Source of the DNA: CAVUQH01 sp963774445
GTDB lineage: Bacteria > Myxococcota_A > Polyangia > Haliangiales > Haliangiaceae
Reading direction: 5' to 3'
NCBI GenBank assembly: GCA_963774445.1
Contig: CAVZFC010000031.1
Location: 434,001 to 498,000, forward strand
DNA length: 64,000 nucleotides
Below, in pieces: positions 44,362-57,986 of this stretch. A model generated the notes under the pieces. It worked only from the letters and a program-made list of their open reading frames with translations, was not told the origin of the DNA and searched no databases. Numbering within the stretch: the stretch's first letter is position 1; each line of letters starts with the position of its first letter. The position numbers and the translations under genes were made by a program.

Positions 44362-45461
44362 AGCGCGCGGCGATCACGGCGCTGCTGCTCCTCGGTGCGT
44401 GCCTGCGCCAGGCCGAGGACCGCGCCGAGGGCGACCGCGACGAAGGCGTGACCGCGGCCGGCGGTGTCACCATCGAAGCCGCCGGCGGCCTGGCCCATGT
44501 CCGCGAGAGCGCCGATGGCGCGGTCCGCCTGTGGGCGCTGGCGCCCGTGGTCGACCTGTCGCTGGATCCGGGCGCTGGGGCCGCGCCCGACTGGTTGATC
44601 ACCATCGAGAACGTGCTGGCCGACGCCCAGCTCACGGCCGTGAGCGGCGCCGTCGTCGAGCCGGTGTCGCGCCCGCGACCGACCATGGGGGTGTGGAAGG
44701 TGACGCTCTCGCCGGGCACGCGCGCGCGGTTGCGGCTGGCGCCACCGGACGCCGACCAGCCGGGACCGTATCGCTTCGCGGTGATGGGCGACATCCAGAC
44801 CGCGCTGGACCGGGTCGACCAGGTCTTTGCCCGGATCGATGCCGAGCCCGGCATCCGCTTCGTCGCCTCGACCGGCGACATCGTCCAGCGCGGCGAGCGC
44901 TGGGAGTACGACCTGTTCGAGCAGCAGCTCGAAACCCTCGACGTCCCGTACTACGCCACCATCGGCAACCACGAGCTGATCGGCAACTCGTCCCTGTGGC
45001 GCGACCGCTTCGGCCGCTTCAACGTCCACTTCGTCTTCAAGGGCGTCTACTTCTCGATGGTCAACTCGGGCAGCGCGACCATTGATCCGATCGTCTACGA
45101 CTGGCTCGACGACTGGATGGACGAGGCGCGCGGCGCCCCGCACCTGTTCTTGACTCACATCCCGCCGATCGATCCGATCGGCGTGCGCCAGGGGTCGTTC
45201 CGCAGCCGCAGCGAGGGGGCCAAGCTGCTCGCGCGCCTGGCCGCCGGCGAAGTGGCGCTGACCCTCTACGGCCACATCCACTCCTATTACGACTTCGAAA
45301 ACGCCGGCATCCCGGCGCGTATCTCCGGCGGCGGTGGTGCCTGGCCGGAGAAGCTCGACGGCATTGGCCGGCACTTCCTCGCCATCGACGTCGATCCAGC
45401 GCGCGCCGACGAGCCCGGCGGCGGCGTCGTCTCGATCGACGTCGTGCGCGTCGATAAATGA
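44358..45461 (+). CDS. Metallophosphoesterase lipoprotein
   Basis: A 367-residue exported protein. The signal peptide has a lipobox (LLGAC near residue 14). An N-terminal domain of 130 residues with beta strands resembles the Ig-like domain that precedes calcineurin-type phosphoesterases. The catalytic domain follows: FAVMGDIQTALDRV (metal Asp), VASTGDIVQRG (second Asp), IGNHELIGNSS (GNHE), LFLTHIPPIDP and LTLYGHIHSY, all five metallophosphoesterase motifs intact. It likely hydrolyses phosphomono- or diesters outside the cytoplasm. It is coupled to the upstream envelope-protein gene by ATGA. Its stop lies one base from the stop of the convergent zinc-finger/histone-fold gene. Confidence 0.88.
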   Translation: MKRAAITALLLLGACLRQAEDRAEGDRDEGVTAAGGVTIEAAGGLAHVRESADGAVRLWALAPVVDLSLDPGAGAAPDWLITIENVLADAQLTAVSGAVVEPVSRPRPTMGVWKVTLSPGTRARLRLAPPDADQPGPYRFAVMGDIQTALDRVDQVFARIDAEPGIRFVASTGDIVQRGERWEYDLFEQQLETLDVPYYATIGNHELIGNSSLWRDRFGRFNVHFVFKGVYFSMVNSGSATIDPIVYDWLDDWMDEARGAPHLFLTHIPPIDPIGVRQGSFRSRSEGAKLLARLAAGEVALTLYGHIHSYYDFENAGIPARISGGGGAWPEKLDGIGRHFLAIDVDPARADEPGGGVVSIDVVRVDK

Positions 45462-45462
45462 G

Positions 45463-46011
45463 CTAGTAGCGCGGCACGGGAGGGATGTCGCGATCGAGCA
45501 CGGTCTTGCGATCGTCGGAGCCGGCGTTGCGGATGGCCTGGTCGGCGACCCAGCGGACGTGATCCGACAGCTTGTGCAGCACCGTGTCCGACGTGTTCAT
45601 GCCGGAGCGGGCGCGGATGTACTTCTTGAGCTTGGAGACGACGATGAGGATATCCTCGGGCAGGTCGCTGGCGGGCGCCGGGGCCGACGGCACCACGCGG
45701 CGGCGCGTCGAGTCGCTGTCCGAGGAGGAGGACGACGACGCCTGTCGCGGCGCCTCGGTGGTGCGCGCGGAGGCGGCCGATTCTTCCGCCTTCTGGCGCT
45801 CCCACTCGGCGGCGCTGGGCGCGCGCTTCTCCACCGCCCACGCCTCGCGGTGGCGCATGGTCGGCAGGTGGGCCTCCCAGCAGGAGACCGAGCAGAAGTA
45901 GAGCGCGGTCCGACTGCGGTTGCAGGTCAACACGTTGCAGACCCAGTAGGTCTGGCCGAAACCGATGTCGGCCTTGCAGCTCGAGCAATGCTTCCAGATC
46001 GACTGGCTCAT
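45463..46011 (-). CDS. Zinc-finger protein with C-terminal histone fold
   Basis: A 182-residue protein with no signal peptide. The N-terminal part (residues 5-62) has eight Cys/His positions suited to binding zinc: CSSC, CNVLTC, CSVSC and H-x-x-x-x-x-H. A linker rich in Glu, Ala and SSSSDSDS follows (63-105). Residues of about 118-178 have the helix-loop-helix-loop-helix layout of a histone fold: DILIVVSKLKKYI, loop with S-D, HKLSDHVRWVADQAIRNAG, then RKTVLDRDIPP. In archaeal histones the corresponding loop is RKTIxxxD; the Arg and Asp, eight residues apart counted inclusively, form the histone RD clamp and are both conserved. The middle helix is about one turn shorter. DNA binding is the likely role. 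TAGAAT lies 8 bases before the ATG. Confidence 0.75.
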   Translation of the reverse strand: MSQSIWKHCSSCKADIGFGQTYWVCNVLTCNRSRTALYFCSVSCWEAHLPTMRHREAWAVEKRAPSAAEWERQKAEESAASARTTEAPRQASSSSSSDSDSTRRRVVPSAPAPASDLPEDILIVVSKLKKYIRARSGMNTSDTVLHKLSDHVRWVADQAIRNAGSDDRKTVLDRDIPPVPRY

Positions 46012-46019
46012 GATGGGGC

Positions 46020-46025
46020 ATTCTA
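46020..46025 (-). promoter_or_regulatory. Putative -10 element TAGAAT (leaderless)
   Basis: TAGAAT on the minus strand ends 8 bases before ATG 46011 of the zinc-finger/histone-fold gene. The divergent FG-GAP gene starts about 35 bases away on the other side. Confidence 0.6.
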
Positions 46026-46060
46026 CCCCACGGTTGCCGGACGAGAGGCGCGGTGGCACC

Positions 46061-47677
<1,617 letters not shown>

Positions 47678-47712
47678 GCGCGCGGCGGGCTCGAACGAAA
47701 GCGGAGAACCAC

Positions 47713-48204
<492 letters not shown>

Positions 48205-48255
48205 TGGCGGCGTAGGCGCTCCTGGACTGAGGCCGCGCTCGGGATGAGCGGCTGA

Positions 48256-49566
48256 TCAAGGACAGGCGCTGCCGGCGGCCGGCGGCGGCATGGTGCGCAT
48301 CCACGAGACCGCGCAGGCGGTCGGGTCGTAGCCGGTCTCGCTGGCGATGTGATCGAGGAGGTCCTGCATGCGCGCCGCCTTGCCGACGTGGCCCTGGTAG
48401 AAGCTGGCCAGCGCGGCATCGAGCGCGGGGCGGCCGAGCTTCTGCTCCAGCGCGCGGTAGAAGTAGGCGCCCTTCATGTACGGCGCATCGGTGAACAGGT
48501 TGTCCGCGAGGATGTCGATCTGGTTGCAGCCCTCGGGCCACGCCGGCAGCGTGGTGACCTTGGCCAGGCGCCGGCTGTAGCTGAGCCAGATCGGGTCGCT
48601 GACGGTGGTGCCGGCGACGTCTTCCAGGGCTCGGGCGGCCAGGTACGAGACCGTGCCCTCGGACAGGACGAAATCCTCCCAGCAGGCGATGCGCACGCCG
48701 TCGCCGAACCAGCCGTGGGCGGCTTCGTGGGCGTGCACCTCTTCGGACGACATCGCTCCGGTGGCGACGTGCCAGTACGGATGGTGCTCCATGCCGCCCA
48801 GGGCGCCGGCGCCCCACGGCGCCGACACCGAGGCGACGTTGTCGCCAAAGGAGTAGGGGCCGAGGGTGGTCTCGTACCAGTCGAACGCGTCGCGCAGGTG
48901 GGCGGTGCCGCTGGTGGCCGCGGTCTCGCCGTTGGCCAGGTACCAGACGCCGACGTCGGTGCCAGCGCTGGTCTTGCCCAGGTCCAGGTAGGTGTAGTCG
49001 CCGATCGCCCAGGCGATCATGTACGACGGCGAGTCGGCATCGATCGTGGCCGGGTAGACGGCGGTCGCGGACGCGTCGACGCCGGTGAGCGACAGCGAGA
49101 AGGTCAGCCCGTCGGACGGGTCCGACTTGCACGGGAACAGGTTGCCGCAGTAGTAGGGCCAGAGCAGCGTGAGCCCGGTCGACATGGCGCCGTCGAAGTT
49201 GTCGTGGATCTGGTAGTCGTAGTCGATGGCCACGGACACCGCGTCGGTGGTGACCGGCACGCCGACGTCGAGCAGGCCGTCGGCGGTGCGCCACGGCAGC
49301 GGCTCGCCGTCCGGCCCGCGGACGTCATCGATAGTCAGGTCGCCGACCTCGAAGGTCGCGCCGCCGCTGCTTGCGCCGGCCAGCGCGATCGTCGCGGTCG
49401 CGTGTCGGGTCAACACGTCGACCTCGAGCCCGGTGGACAGGATGTCGCGACTGCGGTCGGCGACCGGTCCCGCGTCGGGGCCGGTCGCGGCGTCCGGAGC
49501 ACCGCCGTTGCCACCGCCGCCGCAGGCCGCCAGAAGGAGCACCCACACCACTGCTGCTGATTTCAC
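48256..49566 (-). CDS. M1-family-like metallopeptidase lipoprotein
   Basis: A 436-residue exported protein. The GTG start gives a signal peptide with lipobox LLLAAC near residue 14 and a Gly/Asp-Ala linker. The N-terminal beta domain (residues of about 50-190) is followed by the gluzincin core: a GAMEN-like GGMEHHPYWHV, HEAAHGWFGDGV (zinc HEXXH) and, 18 residues on, the third ligand Glu in LSEGTVSYL. The downstream region has TDAPYMKGAYFYRALE, with a Tyr suited to transition-state binding. These are M1 aminopeptidase features, and catalytic residues are intact. It is shorter than full aminopeptidase N because the C-terminal helical domain is reduced. TATGCT lies 7 bases before the GTG. Confidence 0.85.
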   Translation of the reverse strand: MKSAAVVWVLLLAACGGGGNGGAPDAATGPDAGPVADRSRDILSTGLEVDVLTRHATATIALAGASSGGATFEVGDLTIDDVRGPDGEPLPWRTADGLLDVGVPVTTDAVSVAIDYDYQIHDNFDGAMSTGLTLLWPYYCGNLFPCKSDPSDGLTFSLSLTGVDASATAVYPATIDADSPSYMIAWAIGDYTYLDLGKTSAGTDVGVWYLANGETAATSGTAHLRDAFDWYETTLGPYSFGDNVASVSAPWGAGALGGMEHHPYWHVATGAMSSEEVHAHEAAHGWFGDGVRIACWEDFVLSEGTVSYLAARALEDVAGTTVSDPIWLSYSRRLAKVTTLPAWPEGCNQIDILADNLFTDAPYMKGAYFYRALEQKLGRPALDAALASFYQGHVGKAARMQDLLDHIASETGYDPTACAVSWMRTMPPPAAGSACP

Positions 49567-49573
49567 GGGCGGC

Positions 49574-49579
49574 AGCATA
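49574..49579 (-). promoter_or_regulatory. Putative -10 element TATGCT (leaderless)
   Basis: TATGCT on the minus strand ends 7 bases before GTG 49566 of the M1-like peptidase gene. This supports a start 33 bases downstream of the first in-frame start codon. Confidence 0.55.
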
Positions 49580-49748
49580 GGGCACACCTGTATGGCCATG
49601 GGGCCCGATCTCTCACGGGCATGGGCACCCCAGCGTGGCGACTCTACCCCGTAAGGTCAACCACAGCCCCGGACCGCTCCCGACGGCGCCAGACGGCGCC
49701 AATCACGTCTTTTCAGGGGGTTGGGCCGCGAGCGGAGACGGCCCCAAG

Positions 49749-52004
49749 ATGTGCCCACAACTTGCATCAACTCGGGGTGGATTCGTGCAACCCCTGCCAT
49801 CCCCATACCAGCTCCCACCCGGATCCACCCTGGACCGGTACCGCATCATCCGCCGCCTGGCCGTTGGCGGTATGGCCGAGATCTATCTGGCCTGCATCAC
49901 CGGCCTGGAGGGTTTCGAGAAGCGGGTCGTCCTCAAGCGGATCCTGCCGCAGTACGCCTGCCGCCCCGAGTTCGTCGGCATGTTCCTCGACGAGGCGCGG
50001 TTGGCCGCAACGCTGCACCACCCCAACATCGCCCAGGTCTACGACATCGGCTCGGACGGCGAGAGCTACTACTTCGCCATGGAGTACGTCGAGGGCCGGG
50101 ACGTGCGCCACATTCGCAAGCGCGCCGCCGCTCGTGACGAGGACGTTCCCCTCCACCATACGGTCTCGATCGCGATGGGCGTCGCCGGTGGATTGCACCA
50201 CGCCCACGAGAAGCGCAGCACCGACGGCACGCCGCTCGGTATCGTCCACCGCGATGTGTCGGCGGCCAACATCATCGTCACTTACGACGGCACCGTCAAA
50301 CTGATCGACTTCGGCATCGCCAAGGCTTCCCGCCGCCAGACCCAGACCCGCACCGGCATCCTCAAGGGCAAGGCGTGCAGCATGTCGCCCGAGCAGTGCC
50401 TGGGTGAGGCTCTCGACCGGCGCAGCGATATCTTCTCGCTGGGGATCCTCCTGTACGAGCTGTCCACGGCGACCCGCCTGTTTGCCGGCGACAGCGAGTA
50501 CGAGACGATGAAGCTGATCGTCAACGGCAAGGTCGAGCCGCCCAGCCGCCGCCGCCCGGAATATCCCGAGAGGCTCGAGCAGATCGTCCTGCGTGCGCTC
50601 GAGCGCGACCCGGCCGACCGCTACCAGAGCGCGCAAGAGCTGTTCCTCGACCTCGACGTGTTCGCCCGCGACGAGCGGATGGCGGTCAGCCCGTACAGCC
50701 TTGCCGCCTACGTCGAGCACCTGTTTCCGGCCGAGGCCGAGGCGCCGGAAGAGGGCGCCAGCCCGCCGCTGTTTCTGCTCGGCAACGATGCTGAGCTGCC
50801 GGACGGCCTCCTGGCGAAGGCTCCCGAGTCGGCCTCGATCGACATCGAGTTCGGCGACGAGGAGTCGCTGCTCTCGGGCGAGCGCGCGCTCGAGCGGGCC
50901 GAGACGGTCGAGCTGAGCGCCTCGGGCGTCTCGCTTCCCCGGTCCGAGTCCGATCCCGGCTCCGAGCCGAGCGACTCCAGCCCGCGCGCCCGCACGATCA
51001 CCCTGGTGCCGGCGTCCGGTGGCAAGCGGCGGGCGGCCTCCGAGCGCCGGCGCGCGAGCTCGCCCCGCGCGCGCGCCAGCTCGCCTCGCGAGCGCGCCAG
51101 CTCGCCGGACGCCAGCGAGCGGGCGGCGTCGCAACGCGAGCGGGCGGCGTCGCAGCACGAGCGGCGGCTCTCGTCGGATGTCGGGACGTCGCTGGTCAAG
51201 GTCAAGAGCAACCGCGCACCCAGCACGCCCGTCTTCCAGAGTCGCCTGTCGCTGGTGGTGCTGACCGCGTCGGTGGCGGTGGCGATGGGGATCCTCGGCT
51301 TTGGTTTCGTCGGCGGTCGCGGGTGGCTGTCTTCGGACCGCGGCGACGCGGCGCCCTCGGCCGTGGCCGCGCGGGACGCCTCGCGTCCGGCGGTGAAGCC
51401 GGCGCCCGCCGAAGCCAAGCCGGTGGTGGCCGAGCCGGCGGCGGCGGTCACCGAGCCGAAGAGCCCCGGTCCGGCGACGGTGGCAACGCCTGCGCCGGAC
51501 GAGGCGGCCAGCCACGGCACCCCTGCCGCGCCGAAGCGCGCCGAGCGGCAGGCGCCGCGGCACCCGCACCGGGCCAGCGAGCCCCCGGATCCCGCGGCCG
51601 AGGCGACCCGTGCGGCGCCTCGCTCGCACCACCATGGTCGCACGGAGGCTGCGAAGGCCGCCGTGGTCCGGACGCCGGCCGGCACCCCGGCGGACGGCGC
51701 GTCGGGCGGCGGTGCTGCCGCCAAGCCGGCCGCGAGCAAGCCGGCCGCGAGCAAGCCGGCCGCGAGCAAGCCGGCCGCGAGCAAGCCGGCCGCGAGCAAG
51801 CCGGCCGCGAGCAAGCCGACCGCAATCAAGTCGCCATCGCCCGCCGCCGGCGAGCACGCTGCGTCTCCTCGGCCCGCGCCGGATGCGCCGCCGGCGGCGA
51901 CCCGATCCCCCAACGAGGGCAAGCCGGCCGAGCCCCGGGCGCCGAGCAAGCCTGCTTCGCACGACGAGTCGGAGCCACACCCACCCAAGCTGCTCTCCGA
52001 GTGA
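49749..52004 (+). CDS. Membrane-anchored Ser/Thr protein kinase with Ala-Ser-Lys-Pro repeats
   Basis: A 751-residue protein (ATG 49749; GTG 49785 also possible). The PknB-like kinase domain runs at about 49830-50680: G-loop LAVGGMAEIYLA, Lys in RVVLKRIL, HRDVSAANIIV (catalytic loop) and DFGIAKAS, all intact. An acidic/Ser-Arg-rich linker follows (SERRRASSPRARASSPRERAS) near 51020-51180. One transmembrane helix lies at about 51240-51315. The outer part is low complexity, with about six in-frame PAASK repeats. The layout, a cytoplasmic kinase plus one helix plus an unstructured exterior, is common in Myxococcota kinases. It would be reversed by PP2C enzymes such as the one at 2901-4196. The region 49567-49748 upstream has only GACGGCGCCA twice in tandem. 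Confidence 0.88.
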   Translation: MCPQLASTRGGFVQPLPSPYQLPPGSTLDRYRIIRRLAVGGMAEIYLACITGLEGFEKRVVLKRILPQYACRPEFVGMFLDEARLAATLHHPNIAQVYDIGSDGESYYFAMEYVEGRDVRHIRKRAAARDEDVPLHHTVSIAMGVAGGLHHAHEKRSTDGTPLGIVHRDVSAANIIVTYDGTVKLIDFGIAKASRRQTQTRTGILKGKACSMSPEQCLGEALDRRSDIFSLGILLYELSTATRLFAGDSEYETMKLIVNGKVEPPSRRRPEYPERLEQIVLRALERDPADRYQSAQELFLDLDVFARDERMAVSPYSLAAYVEHLFPAEAEAPEEGASPPLFLLGNDAELPDGLLAKAPESASIDIEFGDEESLLSGERALERAETVELSASGVSLPRSESDPGSEPSDSSPRARTITLVPASGGKRRAASERRRASSPRARASSPRERASSPDASERAASQRERAASQHERRLSSDVGTSLVKVKSNRAPSTPVFQSRLSLVVLTASVAVAMGILGFGFVGGRGWLSSDRGDAAPSAVAARDASRPAVKPAPAEAKPVVAEPAAAVTEPKSPGPATVATPAPDEAASHGTPAAPKRAERQAPRHPHRASEPPDPAAEATRAAPRSHHHGRTEAAKAAVVRTPAGTPADGASGGGAAAKPAASKPAASKPAASKPAASKPAASKPAASKPTAIKSPSPAAGEHAASPRPAPDAPPAATRSPNEGKPAEPRAPSKPASHDESEPHPPKLLSE
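51720..51830. repeat. 15-bp tandem repeat coding AASKP
   Basis: About six near-identical units of GCCGCGAGCAAGCCG in frame give the PAASK repeats in the exterior part of the kinase. The units differ at no more than one or two bases, suggesting recent expansion by slippage or unequal crossing-over. Confidence 0.88.
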
Positions 52005-52041
52005 GCCCTCGATCGAGCGTCAACGCGACGCGTGCTCCTGG

Positions 52042-52047
52042 TATAAT
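52042..52047 (+). promoter_or_regulatory. Consensus -10 element TATAAT (leaderless)
   Basis: A perfect TATAAT ends 8 bases before ATG 52056 of the VWA/MopE gene. It is the clearest example of the leaderless layout in the window. Confidence 0.7.
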
Positions 52048-52055
52048 CGCGCTCG

Positions 52056-55253
<3,198 letters not shown>

Positions 55254-55262
<9 letters not shown>

Positions 55263-55590
55263 CTGCCAGGTCGACCCGTGCCGCCCGGTGTCCTGCTCGC
55301 CCGGCGAGGTCTGCGTCGGCGGCGACTGCGTCGTCGATCCATGTCCCGAGGTCTCGTGCAGCGCGGGGCGCAGCTGCGTGGTCGACGGCGACGGCAACCC
55401 CCGCTGCGTCAGCGACGACCCGCCGGCGGCGCCGGAATGGATCGCGGCCGGCGGTGGCGGCGGCTGCGCGTGCGACAGCGGCGGTGGCGGGGGGCCGGGA
55501 TCGGGCGCGGCGCTGCTGCTGGTGCTGATGAGCTGCGGCCTGGCGGCGCGACGCCGGCACCGGCGCCGGGGACGGCGGCTGGCGCTGCTC
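55254..55590 (+). other. Continuation of the VWA/MopE protein after the frameshift, with MYXO-CTERM-like tail
   Basis: In the +1 frame the sequence continues the EGF-like pattern (SCQVDPCRPVSCSPGEVC), then has a Gly-rich stretch GGGGGCACDSGGGGG, a hydrophobic helix (AALLLVLMSCGLAA) and RRRHRRR. That order (Cys-rich, Gly, helix, Arg cluster) fits a MYXO-CTERM-like C-terminal tag. No stop codon follows; the frame runs straight into a lipoprotein signal peptide at about 55570-55610. Either a stop has been lost by sequence error, or the two proteins are fused. Confidence 0.6.
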
Positions 55591-57060
55591 GCGCTGCTGC
55601 TCCTGGGCGCCTGCGACATCACCCCGTTTCGCCTGGGTGGCGGGCACGGTGCGGGGGCCGACGGCGGCAGCGGCGGCGACGGCGGTGCGGGGCCGGCCGA
55701 CGCGCGCGACGGCGACGCCCGCGGGCCGTGCGTGGTCGTCGGCCCCGACGATCAGTGCGACGAGATCGACAACGACTGCAACGGCATCGTCAACGACGCC
55801 TTCGACAAGGCCAACGACGGCAACAACTGCGGCACGTGCGGCAACCGCTGCGTCGCCCCCGGCGCGCTGCTCGACTGCGAGCAGGGCAGCTGCGTCTTCG
55901 TCAACTGCCAGCCCGGTTTCGTGGATCTCGATCCCGCCGACCCCGGGTGTGAGTATCGCTGCCCGCTCTTTCCGCCCCGCAGCGAGGATTGCAACGGCGT
56001 GGACGACGACTGCGATGGCCTGGTCGACGAGGTCGTCAACCTGCCGGCGCCGCCCGCGGGCATGTGTCGGACCACCCCCGGCACGCCGTGCGCGGGCACG
56101 TCGATGGTTTGCGACAGCCGCGGCAGCCCGCCGGTGACCCGCTGGTACTGCGCCTACGCCCCGGAGGTCGAGTTCGACCCCACGGTACCCAACGGCATCG
56201 TCCTGCAGGAGACCCTGTGCGACGGCGAGGACGGGGACTGCGACGGCGTCGCCGACGACGCGTTTGCCGACCTCGGGCAGGAGTGCGACAACGGCGCCAA
56301 GGGCATCTGCCGGGACGTCGGCGTCCGCTCCTGCGATCCGGCGGATCCGACCCAGACTTACTGCGACCTGACGGTGCCCCCGGATCCGTCGGGCAGCCCG
56401 GCGGCCGAGACCTGCAACGGCCTCGACGACAACTGCGACGGCATCGTCGACAATCCCACCGGGGCCGACCGGGTCGTGGACGACATGGTTCACGTCACGG
56501 CCAGCGGGCTGGACTTCTACATGTACACCTACGAGGCGTCGCGGGCGGACGCGACCTCGGCGGCGGCAGGCGTCTCCGGTGCGCGGGCGTGCTCGCGGCC
56601 CAGCGTCGTTCCCTGGGGCGGGGTCACCTTTGCCGCGGCGTCGGCGGCGTGCGCGATCAGCAACAAGCGCCTGTGCACGGCCGACGAGTACCTGGCCGCC
56701 TGTGCCGGAGCCGCCGGATCGGTCTATCCGTACGGCGACACGTTTGACGCGGCCGCCTGCAACACCGAGCCACACGACGGCATCGCCGGGGGCGCCGACG
56801 ACGATATCCTGCTGCCCACCGGAGATCTCGCCCAGTGCACCAGCGCGGACGGGATCTTCGACCTGTCGGGCAACCTCAAGGAGTGGACCGACGAGATCAC
56901 CGGGCAGACTATCGGCGGCACCGATATCGCGGTCTTGCGCGGGGGCGGCTACGCCACGCCCGCCTTTGGGGCAACCTGCTCCTTCCGCTCCTCGCGGGCC
57001 GCGGTGACCACGATTCTGCCCGCCATCGGCTTCCGCTGCTGCAGCGACAGCGCCCCATAG
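55528..57060 (+). CDS. MopE-repeat lipoprotein with formylglycine-generating-enzyme-like domain
   Basis: A 510-residue protein if started at ATG 55528; its frame is continuous with the preceding protein. RRLALLALLLLGAC is a lipoprotein signal with lipobox near residue 29. MopE-type units follow: QCDEIDNDCNGIVND, DCNGVDDDCDGLVDE, LCDGEDGDCDGVADD and TCNGLDDNCDGIVD. From about residue 320 the sequence (VHVTASGLDFYMYTYEASRAD, RLCTADEYLAACAGAAGSVYPYG, GIFDLSGNLKEWTDEI, VLRGGGYATP, CSFRSSR) is an FGE/SUMF1-type C-type-lectin fold. The two active-site Cys of the true enzyme are not evident, so a binding role is more likely. TAAGCT of the next gene follows at 57081. Confidence 0.82.
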   Translation: MSCGLAARRRHRRRGRRLALLALLLLGACDITPFRLGGGHGAGADGGSGGDGGAGPADARDGDARGPCVVVGPDDQCDEIDNDCNGIVNDAFDKANDGNNCGTCGNRCVAPGALLDCEQGSCVFVNCQPGFVDLDPADPGCEYRCPLFPPRSEDCNGVDDDCDGLVDEVVNLPAPPAGMCRTTPGTPCAGTSMVCDSRGSPPVTRWYCAYAPEVEFDPTVPNGIVLQETLCDGEDGDCDGVADDAFADLGQECDNGAKGICRDVGVRSCDPADPTQTYCDLTVPPDPSGSPAAETCNGLDDNCDGIVDNPTGADRVVDDMVHVTASGLDFYMYTYEASRADATSAAAGVSGARACSRPSVVPWGGVTFAAASAACAISNKRLCTADEYLAACAGAAGSVYPYGDTFDAAACNTEPHDGIAGGADDDILLPTGDLAQCTSADGIFDLSGNLKEWTDEITGQTIGGTDIAVLRGGGYATPAFGATCSFRSSRAAVTTILPAIGFRCCSDSAP

Positions 57061-57080
57061 CCGACCCCCCCGAGGCGGGC

Positions 57081-57086
57081 TAAGCT
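57081..57086 (+). promoter_or_regulatory. Putative -10 element TAAGCT (leaderless)
   Basis: TAAGCT ends 6 bases before GTG 57093 of the TatT-like lipoprotein gene. Confidence 0.55.
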
Positions 57087-57092
57087 CCTGGC

Positions 57093-57986
57093 GTGCGCGC
57101 CGCCGTCATCGCCATCCTCGTCACCCTGTTGTCCGCCTGCGGGGCGCCGCCGCCCGGGGTATCGGTCGCGCCGGCCACGCCCGAGGCGCAGGCCAAGGCC
57201 AGGGATCTGGCGGGTCAGGCCTCCGCGTTGTTCGAGCAGCGGCGCGATCCGCAGGCCCTGCGGCAAGCGATCGATCTGTGGGAGCAGGCGTTGGCCCAGG
57301 ACCCGGGCGATGTGACTTCTGCGGTCATGGTCGCGCGCGCCCTGCAGCTCCTGGGCGAGGGGTTCCTCCAGCGCGCGCCCGCCGACCAGCGGGTGGCGCT
57401 GTACGAGCGCGGTTACACCTCGGCGCAGCGCGCGCTCGAGGCGACGTCGCCGCGCTTCGCCGAGCTGATCGGCCAGGGCGTGGCGATCGAGACCGCGGCC
57501 GACGCGCTCGAGCCGACGGCGGCGCCGCTGGTCTACTGGTACGCCATGGATCTGGGCAGCTACGCCCGGGCCAAGGGCAGCGTCGAGGGGCTCAAGCAGA
57601 AGGACCGCCTGGTCGCGCTGATGACCTGGGTGCACGATCGCGACCCGCGCTATCATTTCTACGGCGCCGACCGCTTCTTCGGCGCCTACTACGCCGCCGT
57701 GCCGGAGGCGTTTGGTGGCTCGCTGGACAAGAGCCGCAGTCACTTCCAGGCCGCGATCGATGGCGCGCCGCAGTACACCGGGACCTATCTGCTGATGGCC
57801 GCGTTCTACGCCACGCGCGCCTCCGACCGGCCGCTGTTCGACCGGCTGCTCGGGCAGGTCGAGGAGGCCGCGCCGTGCGCCGACGGCGGCCAGGTGCCGT
57901 GCGTCATCCCCGGCTGGGAGCCGGAGACCGAGATCGACCAGAAGCGCGCCGCGACCCTCGAGAAGCGCGCCGACAAGCTGTTCTAG
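57093..57986 (+). CDS. TatT-family lipoprotein (TRAP-transporter-associated, TPR-like)
   Basis: A 297-residue exported protein. The signal peptide ends with a lipobox (LLSAC near residue 14). The body is all helical with TPR-like pairs: ALRQAIDLWEQALAQDPGDV at about 55-75, then GVAIETAADALEPTAAPLVYWYAMDLGSY, FGAYYAAVPEAFGGSLDKSRSHFQAAIDGAPQY and TYLLMAAFYATRASD. This order matches TatT (T component of TRAP-type lipoprotein pathways), a trimeric TPR lipoprotein described in spirochaetes and found in Myxococcota. Its TRAP partner genes are not in the window. It converges with the MMPL exporter gene, with a 4-base overlap. Confidence 0.85.
   Translation: MRAAVIAILVTLLSACGAPPPGVSVAPATPEAQAKARDLAGQASALFEQRRDPQALRQAIDLWEQALAQDPGDVTSAVMVARALQLLGEGFLQRAPADQRVALYERGYTSAQRALEATSPRFAELIGQGVAIETAADALEPTAAPLVYWYAMDLGSYARAKGSVEGLKQKDRLVALMTWVHDRDPRYHFYGADRFFGAYYAAVPEAFGGSLDKSRSHFQAAIDGAPQYTGTYLLMAAFYATRASDRPLFDRLLGQVEEAAPCADGGQVPCVIPGWEPETEIDQKRAATLEKRADKLF

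Noticed and set aside
51720..51830. Regular repeats considered as a CRISPR array
   Set aside because: Units are 15 bp, directly adjacent and in frame with the kinase; there are no unique spacers.
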